From Deltaproteobacteria bacterium (GTDB taxonomy: Bacteria > Desulfobacterota > Desulfuromonadia > Geobacterales > JAJYBI01), in assembly GCA_021779095.1 (NCBI GenBank), contig JAJYBI010000014.1:1-64000 (forward strand): a stretch of DNA of 64,000 nt, written 5' to 3'. Below are positions 50,515 to 59,174 of the stretch, one piece after another. Numbering within the stretch: the first letter of the stretch is position 1; each line of letters starts with the position of its first letter. The notes under the pieces were generated by a model. The model was not told the origin of the DNA. It did no database searches and saw only the letters and a program-made list of their open reading frames with translations. The position numbers and the translations under genes are program-made.

Positions 50515-51027
50515 CTATTCGCACACCTTCGCGGAGGTGATGAACACCGGTTCCACCGGCACGTCGGAGTGGCCGGCCTTGTGCCCGGTCTTCACCTCGC
50601 GGATCTCGTCCACCACGTCCATCCCTTCCACCACCTGGCCGAAGACCGCGTAGCCGAACTCTTCCGGCCGCTTCCCCTTGTAGTCCAGGAACGCGTTGTC
50701 CACCACGTTGATGAAGAACTGGGAGGTGGCGCTGTCCACCACGGCGGTACGGGCCATGGCGAGCGTCCCGCGCAGGTTCTTGAGCCCGTTGTTCGCCTCG
50801 TTCTTGATGGCGAACTTGGTCTTCTTCGGCTCCATGTTCTCGTTAAGCCCCCCCCCCTGGACCATGAAGTTCTTGATGACCCGGTGGAAGGTGAGGCCGT
50901 CGTAGTAGCCGTCCTTCACGTAGGAGAGGAAGTTGCGCACGCTGATGGGGGCCTTCTCCTGAAACAGTTCGATCTTGATGGTCCCCTTGGAGGTCTCCAT
51001 GATCACCATCGGATTGGTATCTGACAT
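50515..51027 (-). CDS. Cyclophilin-type peptidyl-prolyl cis-trans isomerase
   Basis: This 170-residue cytoplasmic enzyme has [27 protein letters not shown], catalytic [14 protein letters not shown], and [12 protein letters not shown]. There is no signal peptide, so it is of the PpiB rather than PpiA type. The start at 51027 follows AAGGAGACGACG. It speeds proline isomerisation in folding proteins. Confidence 0.95.
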   Translation of the reverse strand: MSDTNPMVIMETSKGTIKIELFQEKAPISVRNFLSYVKDGYYDGLTFHRVIKNFMVQGGGLNENMEPKKTKFAIKNEANNGLKNLRGTLAMARTAVVDSATSQFFINVVDNAFLDYKGKRPEEFGYAVFGQVVEGMDVVDEIREVKTGHKAGHSDVPVEPVFITSAKVCE

Positions 51028-51116
51028 CGTCGTCTCCTTTTTCGGTGTAGTCTCTGGCTGGTTTTCTATCACAAAAGTGCAGAAAACTGAATAAAAATCA
51101 TTCCTTAAAAGCGTGA

Positions 51117-51260
51117 ACCACAGAAGGTACAGAAAGTTCTCCCTTCCCCTTCAAGGGGGAGGCCAGGAGGACCCAAAGGGCCTAAAGGGGATGGGGCACA
51201 TTCTGGCGCATAAACCCATCCCCACCCTACCCCTCCCCTTGAAGGGGAGGGAATCTTCTA
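51117..51260. repeat. Dispersed palindromic repeat of the CCTCCCCTTCAAGGGGAGG kind
   Basis: Hairpins CCCCTTCAAGGGG and CTCCCCTTGAAGGGGAG bracket AACCCATCCCCACCCTACCC. It fills the space between the cyclophilin and helicase genes. Related copies lie at 53425-53535 and 26062-26175. Confidence 0.6.
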
Positions 51261-51310
51261 GGTTCTCCTCCGTGTTCCTCTGCAATTAGTGCTTTTGAAA
51301 TGAGATGCTA

Positions 51311-53344
51311 TTATTCCCCCAGCATCGCCTTCATCCGCGAGAAGAAGTCGTCCGCCAGCTGCGCCTCATCCTCGGGGGATTTCGTCCCGGCCACGGCGCC
51401 GTTCTGCAGGTTCACGAGCTCCGCCGGGATCTCCTCCAGGAACCGGCTCGGGAGCCGCTCCTGCATCTTGCCGTATTTCTTCCGGTAGAGGCAGCGGGTG
51501 ATGGTGAGGTGGCGCCGGGCCCGGGTGATCCCCACGTACATAAGCCGCCGTTCCTCGTCCAGGGAGAGCCCCTCGTTCAGCGACTTGCCGTGGGGGAGGA
51601 TCTCCTCCTCCAGCCCGACGAGGAAGACGAACGGGAACTCCAGCCCCTTGCTGGAGTGGAGCGACATGAGGGTGACCGCGTCCTCGCCGTGCTCCTTCCT
51701 GTCCTTCCCCTGCCGGTCCTCGTCCAGGAGCGCCACCCGCTCCAGGAACATGGTGAGGGTGGCGCCGAAGTTCCGCTCCTCGAACCCGGCAAGCGAATTG
51801 ACGATCTGCTCCACGTTCTCCACCCGCCGCCGCGCCGCGTTCGGGTCGTCGTTGGTGCGGTACAGCTCGTCCTCGATCTTCAGCCGCTTGAAGAGCCCCG
51901 CCACCCGGTCCGCCAGCGGGCCGGGGGCGCGGAACCGCTCCGCCTCCTCCGAAAGCAGCGCGTGAAACGCCAGCACCTTCTCCCGCACCGCCGGGGCCGT
52001 GTCGCCCATCTCCCCCACCCGGCCGAACGCCTCGTACAGGGTGATCCCCTTTTCCTGCGACCACTGGTTGATCCGCAGGAGGGTCGTGTCGCCGATCCCC
52101 CGGCGGGGGAAGTTGACGATCCTCAAGAGCGACTGCTCGTCCTGCAGGTTGTCCAGCACCTTCAGATAGCAGAGGGCGTCCTTCACCTCTTTGCGCTCGT
52201 AGAACTGCATCCCGCCGATGAGGACGTAGGGGATGGACTCGAACCGGAGCTGCTCCTCGAAGGCGCGGCTCTGGGCGTTGGTGCGGTACAGGATGGCGAA
52301 GTCCTTGTAGGTGAGCTTCTGCTTGAAGCACTCAAGCTGAATCCGCTCCACCACCGTCGTCGCCTCCTCCTCGTCGTCCACGGTCACCACCAGGTCGATG
52401 GGGCGCCCCGGGCCGCTGGCGGTCCAGAGGGTCTTGTCGTTGCGCTTGGCGTTGTTCCGGATGACGCTGTTGGCGGCGGCGAGGATGTTCCCCGTGGAGC
52501 GGTAGTTCTGCTCCAGCTTGATGACCCGGCAGCCCGGGTTGTCCCCCTCGAAGGCGAGGATTTTCTCCACGTCGGCGCCGCGCCAGCCGTAGATCGACTG
52601 GTCGTCGTCCCCCACCACGCAGAGGTTTTTGTACCGGGCCGAGAGGAGCGAGATGAACAGGTACTGGGAGGGGTTCGTATCCTGGTACTCGTCCACCATG
52701 ATGTAGCGGAACCGCTCCTGCCACCGCTCCCGCACGTCCGGGTGCTCCTGCAGGAGCTTTACCGTCAGCATGATGATGTCGTCGAAGTCGATGGCGTTGC
52801 AGGCCTTCAAGGCCGACTGGTAGCGGGGGTAGACCTGGGCGGCCACGGTCTCCACGTCGTCGCCGTAGCGGATCGGGAACCGGTCCGGCCCCAGGAGCGC
52901 ATTCTTGGCGGCGGAGATCTTCCAGAGGACCGCCTCGGCGTCGATCTTCTTGCCGTCCAGGGAGATGTCCCGCATCACCTGGCGGATCGTCCCCACCTGG
53001 TCGGAGGTGGAGTAGATGGCGAAGTTTTTCTTGTACCCCAGCCTGCCGATCTCCCGGCGCAGGATGCGCACCCCGAGGGAGTGGAAGGTGGAGAGGATGA
53101 TCCCCTCCCCCCGCTTCCCCACCATGGCGTGCACCCGCTCCTGCATCTCCCGGGCGGCCTTGTTGGTGAAGGTCACCGCCAGGATGTTCTCCGCCGGGAC
53201 GTTGCACTGCTCCAGCAGATAGCAGACCCGGGTGGTGATCACCTTGGTCTTGCCGGAGCCGGCGCCGGCGAGCACCAAAAGCGGCCCTTCGGTGTGCCGC
53301 ACCGCTTCGCGCTGCTGGGGGTTGAGGGTGGAAAGGTCGATCAT
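51311..53344 (-). CDS. UvrD/Rep/PcrA-family ATP-dependent DNA helicase
   Basis: This 677-residue superfamily 1A helicase has motif I LAGAGSGKTKV, motif II VDEYQDTNPSQ, motif III GDDDQSIYGWRGAD, motif IV LEQNYRST, motif V TLMSLHSSKGLEF and motif VI YVGITRARR. Length and sequence are closest to Rep/PcrA. It unwinds 3'-5' in repair or to clear replication forks. ATG 53344 follows AGGAAA; the frame runs 264 bases further upstream through a dispersed repeat and is not believed. Confidence 0.95.
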   Translation of the reverse strand: MIDLSTLNPQQREAVRHTEGPLLVLAGAGSGKTKVITTRVCYLLEQCNVPAENILAVTFTNKAAREMQERVHAMVGKRGEGIILSTFHSLGVRILRREIGRLGYKKNFAIYSTSDQVGTIRQVMRDISLDGKKIDAEAVLWKISAAKNALLGPDRFPIRYGDDVETVAAQVYPRYQSALKACNAIDFDDIIMLTVKLLQEHPDVRERWQERFRYIMVDEYQDTNPSQYLFISLLSARYKNLCVVGDDDQSIYGWRGADVEKILAFEGDNPGCRVIKLEQNYRSTGNILAAANSVIRNNAKRNDKTLWTASGPGRPIDLVVTVDDEEEATTVVERIQLECFKQKLTYKDFAILYRTNAQSRAFEEQLRFESIPYVLIGGMQFYERKEVKDALCYLKVLDNLQDEQSLLRIVNFPRRGIGDTTLLRINQWSQEKGITLYEAFGRVGEMGDTAPAVREKVLAFHALLSEEAERFRAPGPLADRVAGLFKRLKIEDELYRTNDDPNAARRRVENVEQIVNSLAGFEERNFGATLTMFLERVALLDEDRQGKDRKEHGEDAVTLMSLHSSKGLEFPFVFLVGLEEEILPHGKSLNEGLSLDEERRLMYVGITRARRHLTITRCLYRKKYGKMQERLPSRFLEEIPAELVNLQNGAVAGTKSPEDEAQLADDFFSRMKAMLGE

Positions 53345-53364
53345 GGGTTTCCTGTTAGAAGCTG

Positions 53365-53535
53365 TAACCACAAGGGCACGGAGGGACAGAGAGACGCGGG
53401 AAATCCATGCAAACAGCGGCTGACTAAGTTTTCCTCCCCCTTCAAGGGGGAGGTGAGGAGGGGGATGGTGTACTGCCAGGTGGATCGGCCCCATCCCCAC
53501 CCCTGCCCTCCCCTTGAAGGGGAGGGGGTACCCGC
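53365..53535. repeat. Dispersed palindromic repeats upstream of the helicase gene
   Basis: An ACAAGGGCACGGAGGGACAG fragment (53371) is followed by CCTCCCCCTTCAAGGGGGAGG and CCTCCCCTTGAAGGGGAGG hairpins separated by CCCCATCCCCACCCCTGCCC. They must lie in the helicase leader or promoter. Confidence 0.6.
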
Positions 53536-53710
53536 ATCCCAGTATCGGTACCGGCGGACGACAACAGATACCAGAGCGGCAGCGGCAATGCAAGTAGGCT
53601 AATTGCATGCCAAGTAACCTTCCCGCGACCGAACAGCCTGTACGGTTTTTCTGGCTTTTTCAACCGGGACGGGCTAGAAATGCCGGAACGTTACCACCAC
53701 AGGAGCCGAC

Positions 53711-54583
53711 ATGTTTTCCGGCATCTACCTCATCGTGAACCCCACCTCCGGCAGCTACTCCCCGGCCCGGATCGACCAGGCGATGGGGATCCTCGCCCGG
53801 CACGGCATCGAACCGCAGCTTCTGGAGACCGCCGGCCCCGTCGACGCCTCCCTCTTCGCCGCCCGGATCTGCCGGGAACAGACCTCACCCCTCATCATCG
53901 TCGCCGGCGGCGACGGCACCGTGAACGGCGTCCTCAACGGGCTGGAGCCGGGGAAGGCGGCGCTGGCCGTGCTGCCGGTGGGAACGGCCAACGTGCTCGC
54001 CCGGGAACTGGGGATCGCCTCCCTGGAGGACGCGGCGGTCCGCATCGCCCGGGGGGAGACGAAGGCAGCGACTGCGGGGTGCGTGGAGGGGAAAGGATGG
54101 CGGCGGCTCTTCATCCTCATGGCGGGGGTCGGCTTCGACGGCGCGGTGGTCGCCGGGGTGCGACTTCCCGAGAAGCGGCGGTTCGGCAAGGTGGCGTACC
54201 TCCTCTCCGCCGTTCGCTGCCTGCGGCAGGGGGAACGGGACCGGCTCCGGGTCGTTGCCGGCGGCCGGACCATCGGCTGCCATACCGTCATCGTCTGCAA
54301 CGCGGCGCACTACGGCGGCGGGGTCCGGATCGCCCCCGGCGCCGACCTCTTCCGGCCGGACCTTCGGGCGGTCTGCATCACGCAAGGAGGGGCGGGACCG
54401 CTTGTCCGCCTGGCCGCACGCCTGCTCGCCGGCAGAAAACCCGACATGCGGGGAGTCGAGACCGTCACCGCGCAGGAGTTCACCATCGACGGCACACGCC
54501 CCGTGCAGCTCGACGGCGACCCATTCGGCTCAGCGCCGGTAACGATCCGGGCTCTGCCGGGGTTCGTGCGGGTCGTGGTCTAG
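53711..54583 (+). CDS. Diacylglycerol kinase family lipid kinase
   Basis: This 290-residue protein has LIVNPTSGSYSPARI, the ATP-binding GGDGTVNGVLNGL, PVGTANVLARELG and, near the C-terminus, the acidic substrate loop VQLDGDPFG. These are the motifs of the DagK/YegS/BmrU family. Members phosphorylate diacylglycerol or related lipids at the membrane face. The exact lipid is unknown. It converges on the MgtC/DUF4010 gene. Confidence 0.92.
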   Translation: MFSGIYLIVNPTSGSYSPARIDQAMGILARHGIEPQLLETAGPVDASLFAARICREQTSPLIIVAGGDGTVNGVLNGLEPGKAALAVLPVGTANVLARELGIASLEDAAVRIARGETKAATAGCVEGKGWRRLFILMAGVGFDGAVVAGVRLPEKRRFGKVAYLLSAVRCLRQGERDRLRVVAGGRTIGCHTVIVCNAAHYGGGVRIAPGADLFRPDLRAVCITQGGAGPLVRLAARLLAGRKPDMRGVETVTAQEFTIDGTRPVQLDGDPFGSAPVTIRALPGFVRVVV

Positions 54584-54605
54584 CCCCGGACGCGACGACT
54601 GCGCT

Positions 54606-55874
54606 TCACACCCACCAGACGGCAATGCCGATGCCGATGATCCCCAAAAGGGTCAGTGCCGCAGCCGCCAGCACGCCGCGTCGCAGCCCCGCAAATGCGG
54701 CGCTGTATCCCGCCTTGAGCAGGTTGTTGGACGACAGCGCCACCAGTATCGCCGCAACGAGCGTCCGCATCCCCATACCGGCCCCGCCCCCCTGGGCGAG
54801 ACTCAGCACGAACGGGTCCACGTCCGCCACCCCCACGGCCGAAGCCAGCCAGTATATCCCCCTCTGCCCGAACTCGGACTTCACCCAGGTGGACGCCAGC
54901 GAAATGATGATGAACAGCGCGGCGAAGACCAGGGCGGCATTGAGTTCCAGAGGGTTGACGGGGGCAAGCGCCATTCCCCCCGGTCCGCCACCGGTGCCGC
55001 GCAGATAGCAGAGCGCCGACAGCAGCAGGCCGAAGACGAAAAGCCCGAGCAGCAGCGGCGCCAATACCAGCGCCAGCCGCACGTTGAAGACGGAGACCAC
55101 GATCACCACCCGCAGGAACATGATGGACGAGGCGAGGATGATGGCCGCCTGAATCCGGCGCTGGGCGTTCCGGTCGTCCTGGTGGAACCGGGACAGTACC
55201 ACCGTCGTGGCGGTGGAGGAATAAAGTCCCCCCAGGATCGCCGCCACCAGTACCCCATGTCCCGGAGAGACGTATTTCTGCACCAGGTAGCTGCCGTAGG
55301 AGAGAGACGACACGACCACGACGGCGAGCCAGACCTGGTAGGGGGTGATGGTCGTGAGAGCAGTCACCGGATGGTTGGGAAGGATCGGCAGGACGATGCC
55401 GGTCAGGACGAGAAACTTGGCGAGGGTGAAGATCTCTTCCGAGGGGATGTTCCGGGCGAAGCTGTGCAGCCGCTCCCGCACGCCGATCAGCAGCACGCCG
55501 AAAACGGTGAACCCCACCGGCACCCAGAACGGCTCGCGCATGACGATCGGACCGAGCAGGTAGACGAGGAGGTTGCTGGCGGGGGAGATGAGCCCCGCCC
55601 CGGCCTCGCGGGTGGACAGCTCCCGCGCCCAGCGCGCCTTGTAATAGGCGTGCAGCCAGGCGGCAAGCCCCAGCAGCCCTGCGCTGAACGCGCTGGCGTA
55701 CGCCGGTTCCACCAGGTAGAGGCCGAGCCCGAGAAGCGCCAGCAGCGGGAAGGTACGGATGCCGCCGGGGGGCTTGATCGGGCTCTTGGCGTAGAACTCC
55801 TCGTAGGCAAGTCCGTAGAAGAAGGAGAGCCCCAGGACCAGCGCAATCTGTTCCACGTTCAGTGCAAAAGGCAT
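54606..55874 (-). CDS. MgtC/SapB-DUF4010 integral membrane protein
   Basis: This 422-residue protein has about 13 hydrophobic helices. The N-terminal part resembles MgtC/SapB proteins (GIRTFPLLALLGLGLYL). The C-terminal part is DUF4010 (GGLYSSTATTVVLSRF, YWLASAVGVADVDPFVLSLAQG). Such fusions are common and of unknown function; MgtC itself acts in low-magnesium adaptation. It stands alone. Confidence 0.9.
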   Translation of the reverse strand: MPFALNVEQIALVLGLSFFYGLAYEEFYAKSPIKPPGGIRTFPLLALLGLGLYLVEPAYASAFSAGLLGLAAWLHAYYKARWARELSTREAGAGLISPASNLLVYLLGPIVMREPFWVPVGFTVFGVLLIGVRERLHSFARNIPSEEIFTLAKFLVLTGIVLPILPNHPVTALTTITPYQVWLAVVVVSSLSYGSYLVQKYVSPGHGVLVAAILGGLYSSTATTVVLSRFHQDDRNAQRRIQAAIILASSIMFLRVVIVVSVFNVRLALVLAPLLLGLFVFGLLLSALCYLRGTGGGPGGMALAPVNPLELNAALVFAALFIIISLASTWVKSEFGQRGIYWLASAVGVADVDPFVLSLAQGGGAGMGMRTLVAAILVALSSNNLLKAGYSAAFAGLRRGVLAAAALTLLGIIGIGIAVWWV

Positions 55875-55957
55875 GGCATGTACCCGTGAGAAGGGCTGTC
55901 GCGGCGGGCGACGTCCGCCCCGCGCCTCTCTTCACAGTATCCCATCCCCCCCGATTG

Positions 55958-57037
55958 TCAATCGACACGGCTGCCGGCGCGGCGGCAGGCGGCGCGCACG
56001 ATCTGCCGGAACCAGAGCCGGGTGAGGAGCGACGCGATCAACGCGCCGATCCACGAGTTGATGAGCGGATAGACCCAGCGGTCGAACCGGCGCAGGGACC
56101 GGTGCGTCTCCCCACCCGGCGAAAGCCCCCGGCGGAAGGCACGCCGGACATCGAGGAGATATGCCAGCTGCCAGGCGTTATCCCGGACGCAGGCGCCGGT
56201 GTCACGCCAGAAGGCACGCCGCTCCGCCGGCGGCATGGCTGCGATCCACCGGGCGATCCCGGCAAGCACGGCGCCGTGCCGGGCGGGACCGGCCTCCCCC
56301 CGATGCCGGTACAGTTCCGGCAGCGCGGCGAGCAGCCCCTCCTGCCCCACGGCATCCAGGTTCATGATGATCGCGTTGAGGGTCCGGCGTTCGGCGGGCC
56401 CCTCCTCCTCGAACCGGCGGGCGGAGGTATGGATCTCGGCGGGGAGGAGCAGCCAGGACGCCTCGCGCCGGACCGCCCCGGCGAACCGGGTCTCGGCGAG
56501 CATCGGCACCGTTTCGGGAAACGGCCCCACCCGGTCGAACAGGGTGCGGCGCACAAGCAGCCCCTGGTCGCCGTGGATGCAGCCGGGACGGTCCAGGCGG
56601 GCCTTGCATTCATGGAAATAGTAGCCGAGATCCGCCCCCGGCGCCGACCGGTCGAACCGCAGGCCGAACCGCCCCGCCGACCGGTCGTGATCGCGGGTGG
56701 CGGCGGCGAGCGCGTCGAGCCCGCGGCGTAGCGCCAGCGGGTCGCCGAACCGCGAATCGGCATGGAGAAAGAGCAGGGTCTCCGCGCGGGTCGCCGGCAC
56801 GCCTGCGTTCAGCTGGCGCCCGCGTCCCCCGCCGCTTCGCACCAGAGTCAGCGTCAGGCCGACCTCCCCGGCCGCCTTCCCGGCGACCCGGACCGTCCCG
56901 TCGTTGGAGCCGCCGTCGCACAGGACGACCTCCAGCACGACCTCCCGCTGGGCGGCGAGGTCCGCCAGCAGCGCGCGGATCGCCTCCTCCTCGTCGAGGA
57001 CGGGAACCACGACGGAAAGCTCGAACGGACCTCTCAC
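55958..57037 (-). CDS. GT2-family glycosyltransferase with C-terminal helical extension
   Basis: This 359-residue protein has a TIGR04283-like GT2 domain (residues 1 to about 225): LSVVVPVLDEEEAIRALLADL, CDGGSNDGT and FLHADSRFG, with the metal-binding DxD replaced by HADS as is usual in this subgroup. A further roughly 130 residues hold an unrecognised helical domain with a hydrophobic segment (YPLINSWIGALIASLL) that may anchor it. Substrate and acceptor are unknown. Confidence 0.85.
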   Translation of the reverse strand: MRGPFELSVVVPVLDEEEAIRALLADLAAQREVVLEVVLCDGGSNDGTVRVAGKAAGEVGLTLTLVRSGGGRGRQLNAGVPATRAETLLFLHADSRFGDPLALRRGLDALAAATRDHDRSAGRFGLRFDRSAPGADLGYYFHECKARLDRPGCIHGDQGLLVRRTLFDRVGPFPETVPMLAETRFAGAVRREASWLLLPAEIHTSARRFEEEGPAERRTLNAIIMNLDAVGQEGLLAALPELYRHRGEAGPARHGAVLAGIARWIAAMPPAERRAFWRDTGACVRDNAWQLAYLLDVRRAFRRGLSPGGETHRSLRRFDRWVYPLINSWIGALIASLLTRLWFRQIVRAACRRAGSRVD

Positions 57038-57146
57038 GCGCCCTCCCGTACCGATTGATCCCGCATTGGCAGCGTATTCATCGCTTCTCTAACTTCCCCG
57101 CGTATGCTATAGTCTCCCACAATGTTCCGGCGCAAGGGGGCTGTCC

Positions 57147-57857
57147 ATGGCAAAACCGAAAATACTCCTGGTCGACGACGTGAACCTGATGATCGAACTG
57201 CAGAAGAGCTTCCTGCGGTTCTCGCCGGTGCGCGTCTTCACCGCCCACAACGGGGTCGAGGCGCTCCAGGTGGCCCGCCAGGAGCGGCCCGACGTGATCT
57301 TCATGGACATCAACATGCCGGTCATGGACGGGGTCACCTGCTGCTCGGCCATCAAGTCCGACCCGGAGCTGCGCGACATCCCGGTGGTCATGGTGACGAC
57401 CATGGGCAAACCGGAGGACGAGGTACGCTGCCGTGAAGCGGGGTGCGACGCATTCATCACGAAGCCGGTGGACCGGATCACCTTCCTGAACAAGGGACGG
57501 CAGTTCATCCCCGACATCGACCGGCGCGACCCCCGGGTCGCCTGCAAGGCCGGCGTCGAACTCCGCAGCAACAGCACGACGGAGACCGCCACGTCCCAGG
57601 ACATCAGCGAGGGGGGTATCTACGTGTCCGGCCCCGTCGACGTGGTCCCCGAGAGCTACATCACCCTCTCCCTCGTCCTGCCGGGAACGGACGCGGAGCC
57701 GGTCCGGGCCCGCGGTCGAATCGCCTGGATCAATACCGACAACGACCGGAAGAAACCCCAGCTCCCCATCGGCTTCGGGGTGGAGTTCCTGGATATCGAC
57801 GAAAAGGCGCTGGAGGCGATCCGGCAGTACGTGGAGAAGACCAAAAAGCGCCCGTGA
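57147..57857 (+). CDS. Response regulator with receiver and PilZ domains
   Basis: This 236-residue protein has a receiver domain (residues 1 to about 120) with DD at 10-11, Asp in VIFMDINMP and Lys in FITKPV. A PilZ-like domain follows: DRRDPRVACKAGVELRSN resembles the RxxxR entry motif, and SEGGIYVSG the (D/N)xSxxG part. PilZ domains bind cyclic di-GMP. The protein would couple a phosphorelay to c-di-GMP, for example in motility or pili. No partner kinase is adjacent. Confidence 0.88.
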   Translation: MAKPKILLVDDVNLMIELQKSFLRFSPVRVFTAHNGVEALQVARQERPDVIFMDINMPVMDGVTCCSAIKSDPELRDIPVVMVTTMGKPEDEVRCREAGCDAFITKPVDRITFLNKGRQFIPDIDRRDPRVACKAGVELRSNSTTETATSQDISEGGIYVSGPVDVVPESYITLSLVLPGTDAEPVRARGRIAWINTDNDRKKPQLPIGFGVEFLDIDEKALEAIRQYVEKTKKRP

Positions 57858-57939
57858 AAGCGGCTCCCTGCGCAGGTACGACCCCGCAGCGCCGGTCAAC
57901 CGAAACTGCCGGGGCTCGCCCCCTGAACCGCGTCCCCCC

Positions 57940-59157
57940 TCACTCCGACACCGTATAGGACTTCAGCTCCGCCGTCACCCGCCCGATCTTCAGTTTCGTC
58001 TCCATCCGCACCGGCAGCCGGCGCTCGTCGTCGGTAAGCCAGATGAGGATCTCCCCCTCCTTCTTGAACAGCCCCTCGGTGGTGAGGACCGGCTCCACGA
58101 CGATGGAGGGCACCTCGCGCCCGTCGCCCTGTTCCACCCTGTCGCGTCGCAGTATCCGCACCTCGGTGTTGAGGAACTTTTCGCTGTCGAACATGCTGAT
58201 ATACACCGGCTTGCCGATCTCCAGCGGCTGGCGGCGCAGGTAGTAGAACGCGGAGATGACGTCCCACAGAACCTTCCCCCCCATCGCGAACTCCTTGCGC
58301 GTCTTGTCGATGTTGTCGATGTAGATCACCTTGCCGTGTTCCCGGTCGAAGATCGTCTCCCTGTTCCTCCGGTGGCTCCCCTCGTGCTGGAGCATGGTGA
58401 AGCTGGCGGGCAGCCCGTTCACCAGCCGCGCCTCCGCCCGGTCCTTCACCTCGTAGAACGCCGAAATGACCGCATTGGAGCGGACGGTGGAGGTGATCGA
58501 GGCGGTTCCGTTCCCCTTCACCGCCTCGATCACCGCAGTCCCCACGTAGAAACCGGACCAGTAGAGGGAGAAGGCAAGCCGCTCCCGGGCGCAGGGGACG
58601 ATGTCGGGGGAAGCCGGTGCGGGTTTGGACGCCGCCACGGTTGAGGCCGGTGCCCGCGGGGTGACGGATGCCGGCAGGGATATGGGCGCCGTCGGAAAGA
58701 GCGGGGCCGGCGAAGCGGCCGACGCAACGATCGGAGATGCGGGCAGAGGAGAGGATGCCGCGGTGGCGGAAACGTTTTCGAACGCCGGCCCGGCGGCGGT
58801 GACGGCATGGCGTACGGCAGCCCGTCCGAAGCGCCGTCCGGCTGCAGGAAGCGAGTCGGTCTGGGTTACGCCGGCCTCCTCCGGTCGCGGCGCCGGCGCG
58901 ACGGGTGCGGCGACCGGCGCCGGAGCCGCGGCTGCCGTACCCCCTCCCTTTCCTTGAATGGGTAAGGATGCAGACGACGGTTCCGGCGGCGGGTTGGCGA
59001 TGATGACGTTGACCACCTCCTCCGGCGCGATCCCGCCGAACCCGGCCAGAAGGGCGATGCCGGCCCCCGACAGCCCCCCCCAGACGCACAGGTGCGCAAA
59101 AAGCGAAAGGAGGATGAACAGCCCCAGCGAGTATCTGATCTTCGTCAACGGTTTCAT
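57940..59157 (-). CDS. DUF3108 domain protein
   Basis: This 405-residue protein has an N-terminal membrane anchor (residues about 8-45). A long Pro/Ala linker (about 50-185) is followed by a DUF3108 domain: ARERLAFSLYWSGFYVGTAVIEAVKGNGTASITSTVRSNAVISAFYEVKDR, through MFDSEKFLNTEVRILRR and VVEPVLTTEGLFKKEGEILIWLTDDERRLPVRMETKLKIG. The domain is periplasmic, beta-rich and of unknown function. The linker suggests reach across the periplasm. It follows the radical SAM gene by 17 bases and is probably co-transcribed. Confidence 0.85.
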   Translation of the reverse strand: MKPLTKIRYSLGLFILLSLFAHLCVWGGLSGAGIALLAGFGGIAPEEVVNVIIANPPPEPSSASLPIQGKGGGTAAAAPAPVAAPVAPAPRPEEAGVTQTDSLPAAGRRFGRAAVRHAVTAAGPAFENVSATAASSPLPASPIVASAASPAPLFPTAPISLPASVTPRAPASTVAASKPAPASPDIVPCARERLAFSLYWSGFYVGTAVIEAVKGNGTASITSTVRSNAVISAFYEVKDRAEARLVNGLPASFTMLQHEGSHRRNRETIFDREHGKVIYIDNIDKTRKEFAMGGKVLWDVISAFYYLRRQPLEIGKPVYISMFDSEKFLNTEVRILRRDRVEQGDGREVPSIVVEPVLTTEGLFKKEGEILIWLTDDERRLPVRMETKLKIGRVTAELKSYTVSE

Positions 59158-59174
59158 CGTCCCACCTGCTGCGG

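Noticed and set aside
51305-53602. 765-codon plus-strand frame opposite the helicase
   Set aside because: Antisense shadow; all helicase motifs are on the minus strand.
53345-53608. 88-codon N-terminal extension of the helicase
   Set aside because: It translates a dispersed palindromic repeat; the family N-terminus begins at 53344 behind AGGAAA.
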